Positions 6,811 through 11,873 of a stretch of 15,177 nucleotides of DNA are shown piece after piece (the stretch's first letter is position 1; every line of letters begins with the position of its first letter). The stretch comes from Clostridia bacterium. GTDB taxonomy: Bacteria > Bacillota > Clostridia > Oscillospirales > Acutalibacteraceae. The notes under the pieces are model-generated. The model saw only the letters and a list, made by a program, of their open reading frames with translations, had not been told where the DNA came from and did not search any database. Where the stretch lies: assembly GCA_900772705.1 (NCBI GenBank), contig CAAGRQ010000156.1, forward strand, positions 1-15,177, in the 5' to 3' direction. Both the position numbers and the translations under genes were made by a program.

Positions 6811-7129
6811 TTTAATTCCTCCATGAAATTTAGTGGTGCGAGTCTCTAAACATTCCACGAGGCCGTGTGTTTCTACTGTCCCTTTTAATAAAACCGAATG
6901 ACAATATTCATTCGGGCAGAAGAACAGCATACACGCACGAGCATTCGCAAGCTACTCGTTTCGTGGATTAATTCAGATAATTTCGCCCGTGTTTTAAACC
7001 GGACATACTCCGTCGAAATTACCGCTTAAACAGCGCAACCTCCGACATCATCGCATATCATGTTGTGCAAGACGAACGCTATACAAGATATATATAATAT
7101 ATAACTTATCTTTACGCACTCTCACACGC
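6811..7129 (-). promoter_or_regulatory. Long structured leader of the S10 operon
   Basis: About 318 nt lie between the predicted transcription start (near 7128) and the rpsJ ATG, with no credible gene. In RNA order I can draw several elements. A 4-bp hairpin CGCT/AGCG comes just before the next helix. A 10-bp helix with one G-U pairs 7014-7023 with 6976-6985 and encloses a CGGA/UCCG hairpin (7009-7012 with 7000-7003). A 7-bp long-range pair joins 6961-6967 to 6854-6860 and closes over the attenuator hairpin. A small hairpin pairs 6825-6830 with 6814-6819 over the rpsJ SD. S10 leaders of other bacteria are sites of r-protein autoregulation, so this is a good candidate. No attempt was made to fold it by energy. 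Confidence 0.6.
6883..6915 (-). terminator. Candidate attenuator in the S10 leader
   Basis: The transcript forms a perfect 7-bp hairpin CCGAATG/CATTCGG (6909-6915 with 6894-6900) with an 8-nt loop, followed at once by TTTTATT. That is the layout of a modest intrinsic terminator placed 84 nt before rpsJ and about 210 nt after the promoter. Because it lies inside the leader of an essential operon, it can only be conditional. A competing pair, CGGGC (6985-6989) with GCCCG (6913-6917), would block its 5' arm. The short U-run and AU-rich loop make it weaker than the terminator at 7286. Confidence 0.5.
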
Positions 7130-7135
7130 TTGCCT

Positions 7136-7164
7136 ATTATAATATACAGGGACGGATATGTCAA
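7136..7164 (-). promoter_or_regulatory. S10 operon promoter, perfect sigma-A consensus boxes
   Basis: Minus-strand boxes are TTGACA (7159-7164) and TATAAT (7136-7141) with exactly 17 bp between them. Transcription should start near 7128, leaving a leader of about 318 nt. Perfect boxes fit the high expression expected for r-protein genes. It is the only strong promoter I see for the whole ribosomal block in this window. Confidence 0.9.
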
Positions 7165-7200
7165 GGGATTTTTGCAAAAAAATATAATATTTTTTCGTGC
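7165..7200 (-). promoter_or_regulatory. A/T palindrome upstream of the S10 promoter (UP-like)
   Basis: About 12 bp upstream of the -35 box lies a 19-bp A/T-only palindrome: AAAAAATAT, one base, ATATTTTTT (7177-7195). It is flanked by TTTTGC and GCAAAA. Phased A- and T-tracts here would act as an UP element for the RNA polymerase alpha subunit or bend the DNA. It is not a terminator for the upstream gene, because a GC-rich terminator lies closer to it. Beyond it, up to 7285, I see only AT-rich spacer. Confidence 0.5.
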
Positions 7201-7285
7201 AAAATGACAAAATTAAAGCGCAAAGTTTGTTAGAAAGTTACAATACAATATATAGTACTAATTTATGTATAAGACACAATATATA

Positions 7286-7316
7286 GAAAAAAGAGAGACG
7301 GCGTTAACCGTCTCCC
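7286..7316 (-). terminator. Intrinsic terminator after the ABC ATPase gene
   Basis: The transcript reads GAGACGG-(6 nt)-CCGTCTC (7308-7314 with 7295-7301), a perfect 7-bp GC-rich stem, followed by a UC step and six U (7287-7292). It begins 6 nt after the stop codon of the ATPase gene and separates the ilvD-cassette unit from the S10 promoter. Confidence 0.92.
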
Positions 7317-7322
7317 GATAAA

Positions 7323-8150
7323 TTATTTTTTTGTACCGATTTTTTCGCTGTAAACCGCAGCGACCTCCTCGGCAGATCCCTGAGCGATAATTTTACCCTT
7401 TTGAAGAAGAATTGCCGAATCGCAGATAGCCATAACCTGGTCGATATTATGCGAAACAAACAAAACGGTTACGCCCGAATCAAACATAGACTGAACCTTT
7501 GCAAGCGACTTTGCTCTGAACTTTGCGTCGCCGACGGACAAAACCTCGTCGAGAATAAGAATATCCGGGTCAACCGCCGTGGCAATGGAGAAGCCGAGAC
7601 GGGCTCTCATACCGGACGAATAGTTCTTAAGCGGAACATCTATAAAGTGTCCGAGTTCGGAAAAGTCAATAATATCCTGAACCTTTGAATCAAGAAATTC
7701 TCTGCTGTAACCGAGAATGGCACCGTAAAGATAAATGTTCTCCTTGCCCGTATACTCGGGGTCAAAGCCTGCACCGAGTTCGATAAGAGGAGCCATAACA
7801 CCGTGCTTTGTAATAGTGCCCGAAGTCGGCTTATAAACTCCTACGATAGTTTTAAGAAGCGTACTCTTACCTGCGCCGTTAAGACCCATAATGGCAAGCC
7901 TTTGTCCCTGCTTAACCTGAAATGTAATATCGCTGAGCGCCTTAAACTTATTAACCTTATAGTTCTTTTTAATCTTACGGATAACAAATTCCTTAAGATT
8001 ATCAACCTTTTCGTTACTCAAAACGAATTCCATATTAACATGGTCTACATTAATCAAAACAGGGCGATCGTCAAACGGCTCAACCGTTTTATTTGCCTGC
8101 TCTGTATTTTCCTGATTTTCTCCGTTTTGAATATTAATATTTTCTTCCAT
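7323..8150 (-). CDS. TagH/Wzt-type polysaccharide-export ABC ATPase
   Basis: A 275-residue nucleotide-binding subunit of an ABC transporter. Walker A is GLNGAGKST (89-97), the signature is NYSSGM (176-181), Walker B is ILILDE with the catalytic glutamate E202, and the switch His is H234 in FVSHN. The YSSGM form of the signature and the DEVLSVGD segment are typical of ATPases that export teichoic acids or O-polysaccharides (TagH, Wzt, RfbB). The sugar-binding C-terminal domain of Wzt is absent. A charged, Asn/Gln-rich N-terminal stretch of about 30 residues precedes the domain. The ATG at 8150 was chosen over one at 8192 because it has GAGAGG upstream and does not overlap the previous gene. 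No TagG-type permease is nearby, so the transported substrate and partner are unknown. It is the last gene before a strong terminator. Confidence 0.9.
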   Translation of the reverse strand: MEENINIQNGENQENTEQANKTVEPFDDRPVLINVDHVNMEFVLSNEKVDNLKEFVIRKIKKNYKVNKFKALSDITFQVKQGQRLAIMGLNGAGKSTLLKTIVGVYKPTSGTITKHGVMAPLIELGAGFDPEYTGKENIYLYGAILGYSREFLDSKVQDIIDFSELGHFIDVPLKNYSSGMRARLGFSIATAVDPDILILDEVLSVGDAKFRAKSLAKVQSMFDSGVTVLFVSHNIDQVMAICDSAILLQKGKIIAQGSAEEVAAVYSEKIGTKK

Positions 8151-8161
8151 ATTTCTACCTC

Positions 8162-9016
8162 TCAGTCCTTTTCGTTTCGCTTTAATTTCCACGAAACAGC
8201 CACCAGCGTTAAAAATACGGCAAGTGACGACACTGCGCCGACAAAGAACGCACCGCAGGACATATCAACATACTTTATAAAAGCATCCGCAATATAAAGC
8301 GGATAAATAACTAAATCTTTGGTCGCCTCAACAATCTTAATGCCGATAAGCACAACAAAATTAATCAGCGACACACCGAGCACGGAATAGGAAATGCTCC
8401 TGACCGCTCTGTATTTTTTTCCGCCGCCGGTTAAAATCAAAGCGACGCTTATAACAGCGCATACGCAAAATACGGCAACCGATACATACGATATAATTCT
8501 TATTCTCTTAACACTGTACTTTACCGAGTTCATACAACTGACATCAATTCTGCTCGAGGCATAATCCGAAATATCCTCGCAAAATGCTCTCACCGATTCA
8601 TCGGGAGCATCATTAATACCGTTTTGTTGCAAAGATTTAACAACTTTCTTTTGCAGAGTATCGGTAAAATCACTCAGATATATGTCAAACGAAGCCTCTG
8701 TATATTGCTTTGAAGCATTAAGAGCGCCAGAGACATAAACTGTTTCCAGTGTATGCATATCGTCATAGGTTACAGCCTGCGACACAAAATCGTCGGGAAT
8801 ATTATTTTTAAGGCACATATCCTCGGCATACTGCGAAACATCCGCACGAAGCGACTCAACCGTATCACGGTCGGTAAAAGCCTCAACGAGAGTATTCGGG
8901 TTTGCCACGCTTATGATACAGCAAAGCGAAATGCTGACAAACGCAAGCGAAACATACAGCAAGAAGGACAGCCTGTCCCTGTATTTCATTTTTGAGTCGG
9001 TTATAAATCTCGCCAT
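8162..9016 (-). CDS. Four-helix membrane protein of unknown family
   Basis: I do not recognise this 284-residue protein. It has hydrophobic segments at about 16-37, 173-196, 206-228 and 253-275. Between the first and second lies a polar, acidic stretch of about 135 residues, with cysteines at 68, 146 and 161. A positively charged N-terminus (MARF...KMKYRDR) predicts an inside start, so this middle domain would be outside the cell and both ends inside. The C-terminus is basic (WKLKRNEKD). It does not show the six-helix layout of an ABC-2 permease. Its ATG overlaps the stop of the sortase-like gene by one base (TGATG) and has AAGGAGGTG upstream; the ATPase start is 11 nt beyond its stop. Tight packing suggests it works with both neighbours, perhaps as a noncanonical membrane partner of the ATPase. 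Confidence 0.75.
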   Translation of the reverse strand: MARFITDSKMKYRDRLSFLLYVSLAFVSISLCCIISVANPNTLVEAFTDRDTVESLRADVSQYAEDMCLKNNIPDDFVSQAVTYDDMHTLETVYVSGALNASKQYTEASFDIYLSDFTDTLQKKVVKSLQQNGINDAPDESVRAFCEDISDYASSRIDVSCMNSVKYSVKRIRIISYVSVAVFCVCAVISVALILTGGGKKYRAVRSISYSVLGVSLINFVVLIGIKIVEATKDLVIYPLYIADAFIKYVDMSCGAFFVGAVSSLAVFLTLVAVSWKLKRNEKD

Positions 9017-9672
9017 CAGTGCACCTCCTTAGAGGTAAGTTCTGCAATGACATAGGTATTAATGCCGTTTTGCGCCGAGAAAGGTTCGGCAGAACTGTTT
9101 ACGGCAAGCACAAGGCTGTCGCCGTCGGGAATGTCAACACTCTTTCCCTCGGTAACGGCAGTCACCCTATATTCATAACTGCCCCAATAAGTTTCAACCT
9201 TAATCGTCGCACCGACCTTAATATTTTTCAGCGTCTTAAACGAGGTTGACTCATAAGCGGCGATTTTACTGCATCCGCCCTCGCCGAAAAGGTAGGACGA
9301 ACTGTCAAGTCCCGCTCCTTTTCTGAGGCAGGCACGATTAATGCCGTAGTACACATTTTCGTAAAGACCGATGTTTTCGCAACTTACACTGCCCAAAAGT
9401 TTGCCGACCTTGACTGTTTCCAAAAAATCGGAATATGAGCACTCCTCATACGAATCGTCTATAAAAACCTCGTTAGAATTAGGCGTCATAACCTTTTGTG
9501 CCGTATGAACAGTATTTACCGCCTTGGACAAAATTATTGCGCTAAGCGGAGCAATAACAATCAGCGACGCCAAAAGATACACAGCCGCATACCTGAAATA
9601 AGACAGCACCTGATAATGCTTTTTACTTTTCTTTTTATGTGACGGCGAAGTCGAATTTTGAGATTTACTCAT
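9016..9672 (-). CDS. Membrane-anchored sortase-fold protein lacking catalytic residues
   Basis: A 218-residue protein with a lysine-rich cytoplasmic start (13-18), one transmembrane helix (about 29-49) and an outer domain that follows the sortase pattern: LLGSVSCENIGLYENVYYG (92-110), LRKGAG (116-121), GEGG (130-133), then KIAAYESTSFKTLKNIKVG (136-154), IKVETYWGSYEYRV (157-170) and LVLAVNSS (187-194). In active sortases the matching places read AGH, TC and R before the last strand. Here the His position is Y140, the Cys position is N192 and the Arg position is about T206. It should therefore be unable to perform transpeptidation, unless another residue substitutes. The gene begins 3 nt after ilvD with no clear SD, so it depends on ilvD readthrough. 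Sortase fold is an inference from motif spacing; the catalytic loss is directly visible. Confidence 0.72.
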   Translation of the reverse strand: MSKSQNSTSPSHKKKSKKHYQVLSYFRYAAVYLLASLIVIAPLSAIILSKAVNTVHTAQKVMTPNSNEVFIDDSYEECSYSDFLETVKVGKLLGSVSCENIGLYENVYYGINRACLRKGAGLDSSSYLFGEGGCSKIAAYESTSFKTLKNIKVGATIKVETYWGSYEYRVTAVTEGKSVDIPDGDSLVLAVNSSAEPFSAQNGINTYVIAELTSKEVH

Positions 9673-9675
9673 ATA

Positions 9676-11340
9676 TTAATCGTCTTCAAACACAGCGCCT
9701 CTTGAGCCGCTTGTTACATGCTGAGCGTATCTCTTTAGGTAGCCGCTGAGTTCCTGCTTGGGAGCAGTCCAATTTTTCTTTCTCTCTGCGAGAACCTCAT
9801 CGGAAACATTAACCTTAAGAACTCTCTTAGGAATATCAATTTCTATTTCGTCTCCGTCCTCAACAAGAGCAATAGTACCGCCTACTGCCGCCTCGGGGCT
9901 GACATGGCCGATAGAAGCGCCTCTGGTTGCGCCGGAGAAACGACCGTCGGTAAGAAGTGCAACGGAAGAGCCGAGACCCATACCGATGATAGCGGAAGTC
10001 GGAGAAAGCATTTCTCTCATACCCGGTCCGCCCTTAGGTCCTTCATATCTGATAACGACAACATCTCCTGCTACAACCTTGCCGCCGGTGATTGCGGCGA
10101 TAGCTTCCTCTTCGGAGTTATAACATTTTGCAGGACCCTTATGCTGCATCATCTCCGGAGCGACTGCGCCCTTTTTAACTACTGCACCCTCCTCTGCGAG
10201 GTTGCCCTTAAGAACAGCGATACCGCCGTCCTTTGAAAACGGGTCGTTAAGTTTACGTATAACCGTACCGTCTGCGTCCGGAGCCTTTGCGATTCTCTCG
10301 GCAACGGTTCCGCTGACGGTAAGGCAATCGGTATTAATAAGTCCGCCTGATGCAAGTTCTTTCATAACAGCCTGCATACCGCCCACATCGTTAAGGTCTG
10401 TAATAAATACGGAAGATGCGGGATTAAGTTTACAAATCTGCGGAGTTGCGTTACCCATATCGTTAAGGTCGGACAAATTAATATCGTGACCTGCGGCGTG
10501 AGCAACGGCTGTAAGATGTAAAATTGTATTAGTAGAGCAGCCGATAGCCATATCGGTTCTCATAGCGTTTTGGATGGCTTTTTCGGTAATAATATCGGAC
10601 GGTTTAATGTCCTCTTTAAGAAGAGTCATTACCCTCTCACCTGCCATTTTTGCAAGTCTGAGACGTGCGGAATAAACAGCCGGAATTGTTCCCGAACCGG
10701 GAAGCGACATACCGATAGACTCTGTAAGGCAGTTCATGGAGTTAGCAGTATACATACCCGAGCACGAACCGCAGGTAGGACAAGCGGTAAACGCCGTCTG
10801 CTCAAGATTTTCGTCCGACATCTTGCCCACAGCGTTTGCGCCTACATACTCAAACTGCTCGCTGAGTCCGATGGGGTTAGTTGTCTCGGTGCTCTTACCG
10901 GGGAGCATAGGTCCTCCGTTGATAAAGATACAAGGCAGATTAAGTCTGCAAGCGGCAAGGAGCATACCCGGTACAATTTTATCGCAGTTAGGAATAAATA
11001 CGATAGCATCAAGCGGATGAGCGGTAAGCATAACCTCAATGCTGTCGGCGATAAGTTCACGGGAACAGAGAGAATACTTCATACCTCTGTGATTCATAGC
11101 GATACCGTCGCATACACCGATGGTATTAAATTCAAACGGAACACCGCCTGCGTTACGAATGCCTGCTTTAACCTGCTCGGCAATCTTATCGAGATGCATA
11201 TGTCCCGGGATATAGTCACTCTTAGAATTAACAACCGCTACAAACGGTCTTTTCATTTCAAGTTCGTCAATGCCCAACGCTCTTAAAAGAGAGCGGTGAG
11301 GTGCTCTTGACGGACCTTCTTTTATCAAATCAGATCTCAT
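9676..11340 (-). CDS. ilvD: Dihydroxy-acid dehydratase
   Basis: Fe-S enzyme (554 residues, usual length) that dehydrates 2,3-dihydroxy-isovalerate and 2,3-dihydroxy-3-methylvalerate in valine, leucine and isoleucine synthesis. The start chosen gives MRSDLIKEGPSRAPHRSLLR, the family N-terminus; an ATG ten codons upstream has no SD and adds unrelated residues. Motifs include VNSKSDYIPGHMHL (37-50), FNTIGVCDGIAMNHRGM (71-87), PNCDK with C119, and CPTCGSCSGMYTANSMNC with C187, C190 and C193. The first segment lacks the extra cysteine found in plant-type [2Fe-2S] enzymes (NSC form), so an E. coli-like [4Fe-4S] cluster is more likely. It is the first gene of a unit that continues into three envelope genes. 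No other ilv or leu gene is in the window. Confidence 0.96.
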   Translation of the reverse strand: MRSDLIKEGPSRAPHRSLLRALGIDELEMKRPFVAVVNSKSDYIPGHMHLDKIAEQVKAGIRNAGGVPFEFNTIGVCDGIAMNHRGMKYSLCSRELIADSIEVMLTAHPLDAIVFIPNCDKIVPGMLLAACRLNLPCIFINGGPMLPGKSTETTNPIGLSEQFEYVGANAVGKMSDENLEQTAFTACPTCGSCSGMYTANSMNCLTESIGMSLPGSGTIPAVYSARLRLAKMAGERVMTLLKEDIKPSDIITEKAIQNAMRTDMAIGCSTNTILHLTAVAHAAGHDINLSDLNDMGNATPQICKLNPASSVFITDLNDVGGMQAVMKELASGGLINTDCLTVSGTVAERIAKAPDADGTVIRKLNDPFSKDGGIAVLKGNLAEEGAVVKKGAVAPEMMQHKGPAKCYNSEEEAIAAITGGKVVAGDVVVIRYEGPKGGPGMREMLSPTSAIIGMGLGSSVALLTDGRFSGATRGASIGHVSPEAAVGGTIALVEDGDEIEIDIPKRVLKVNVSDEVLAERKKNWTAPKQELSGYLKRYAQHVTSGSRGAVFEDD

Positions 11341-11345
11341 AGTTA

Positions 11346-11390
11346 TTAACCATAACCTTTCAACAAACATAAATAGCGGAGCGAATACAT
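11346..11390 (-). CDS. Possible leucine-rich leader peptide before ilvD
   Basis: A 14-codon frame in the ilvD leader encodes MYSLRYLCLLKGYG with four leucines (CTC, TTA, TTG, TTG). It stops 5 nt before the ilvD ATG, and the weak AAAGG site of ilvD lies within its last codons. A GGAG sits 11 nt upstream of its ATG, longer than ideal, and can be hidden in the stem CGGAGC/GCTCCG (11401-11406 with 11377-11382). An alternative stem AGCC/GGCT (11400-11403 with 11391-11394) competes with it. The layout would suit leucine-dependent translational coupling. However, in a 14-codon frame four leucines may be chance, so this is only a candidate. Confidence 0.3.
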   Translation of the reverse strand: MYSLRYLCLLKGYG

Positions 11391-11415
11391 AGCCGCAAAG
11401 GCTCCGATTTATAAT

Positions 11416-11444
11416 ATTATATTATTTTTAGACTGCAATTTCAA
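11416..11444 (-). promoter_or_regulatory. ilvD promoter
   Basis: Minus-strand boxes TTGAAA (11439-11444) and TATAAT (11416-11421) are 17 bp apart, close to ideal for sigma-A. Transcription should start near 11409, giving a leader of about 69 nt before the ilvD ATG. I see no T-box structure in that short leader. Confidence 0.8.
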
Positions 11445-11471
11445 CATATTTTTATTTTATTACACAAACTG

Positions 11472-11714
11472 TTACTTCTCAGTAACGCTCGCTGTAATAC
11501 TCATCTGCCGTTTTTTAATATTAAGCCAGCTGAAATATGCGTAGGTATCATTGGCAAGAAAAGCAATAAAGCATATCACCATACAGATATATTCCCTGCT
11601 AAGGGTAAGAAAATTTTCTCTGTCAAATATCAAAAATGCGGCGGTGATACCGAGTGTGGATATCAGCCACAATATTTTTTCACCCAAGGTAAAGTTTTTT
11701 ATAAAATTTTTCAT
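11472..11714 (-). pseudogene. pnuC: Internally deleted PnuC remnant
   Basis: This 80-residue frame joins two ends of PnuC, the roughly 220-residue facilitator of nicotinamide riboside uptake. Residues 1 to about 38 (KNFTLGEKILWLISTLGITA, then a helix ending DRENFLTL) match the N-terminal helix. Residues from about 41 (EYICMVICFIAFLANDTYAY, then FSWLNIKKRQ) match the C-terminal end, which in intact family members ends in FxxNDxYGFxxWxxMxKRQ. The middle, about 140 residues with the transport core and substrate-binding aromatic residues, is missing, and the reading frame is kept. The SD GGGAG and ATG are intact. A 6-bp hairpin with a GAGA loop (11471-11486) overlaps the stop. It cannot be a working transporter as it stands; a new role as a two-helix peptide is conceivable. 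Family match is from memory of the conserved ends. Confidence 0.75.
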
Positions 11715-11838
11715 AATTTCTCCCTATAAAACAACCGTTATCAAAAAAGCATCCGACGGCATATCTTCTAAGACCTAACGATATGCAATCGAATGCTGAC
11801 ATTCATTACCCGGTGGCAATTAACTTATTGAATTATTT
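11715..11838 (-). promoter_or_regulatory. Riboswitch-like leader before the pnuC remnant
   Basis: From the predicted start near 11838, the RNA can form hairpin P1 ATTGCC-ACCG-GGTAAT (11815-11820 with 11805-11810). Immediately next comes P2 GAATG-TCAG-CATTC (11800-11804 with 11791-11795), then the terminator at 11743-11796. P2 uses bases 11791-11795, which are also the 5' arm of the terminator, so P2 and the full terminator cannot both form. That is the usual geometry of an expression switch. PnuC genes elsewhere are controlled by NAD+-class or thiamine-class riboswitches, but I cannot match this RNA to a known consensus. Confidence 0.5.
11743..11796 (-). terminator. Strong terminator inside the pnuC leader
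   Basis: The outer stem GCATTCGA/TCGGATGC (11789-11796 with 11749-11756, 8 bp, one G-U) continues, after a small internal loop, into GCATATC/GATATGC (11780-11786 with 11759-11765). The loop has 14 nt, and six U follow (11743-11748). It ends only 28 nt before the ATG of the pnuC remnant, and I see no promoter in between. So it must be a conditional attenuator for that gene and may also end the transcript of the amidohydrolase unit. Confidence 0.85.
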
Positions 11839-11844
11839 TTGATG

Positions 11845-11873
11845 ATTATATCCTATATCGGCGATAAAGTCAA
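11845..11873 (-). promoter_or_regulatory. Promoter for the pnuC remnant leader
   Basis: Minus-strand boxes TTGACT (11868-11873) and TATAAT (11845-11850) lie 17 bp apart, one base off consensus. The -35 box overlaps the TGA stop codon of the amidohydrolase gene. The leader to the pnuC ATG is about 124 nt. Confidence 0.78.

Noticed and set aside
6811..6930. N-terminal extension of rpsJ by 40 codons to an ATG at 6930
   Set aside because: The extra residues do not resemble uS10, they run through the leader hairpin, and the ATG at 6810 has a strong SD and gives the family length.
6881..6940. 19-codon frame through the S10 attenuator hairpin
   Set aside because: It has no SD and no amino acid bias; it is likely chance.
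7245..7286. Two copies of ACAATATATAG 31 bp apart between the terminator and the S10 promoter
   Set aside because: The DNA is very AT-rich and 11-bp matches of this composition are expected by chance; no second feature supports an operator.
8151..8192. Upstream ATG for the ABC ATPase
   Set aside because: It would overlap the 4TM gene by 31 nt and lacks an SD, while the ATG at 8150 has GAGAGG upstream.
10570..11286. Long plus-strand frame opposite ilvD
   Set aside because: ilvD is clear on the other strand; the antisense frame has no recognisable domain or SD and arises from codon bias.
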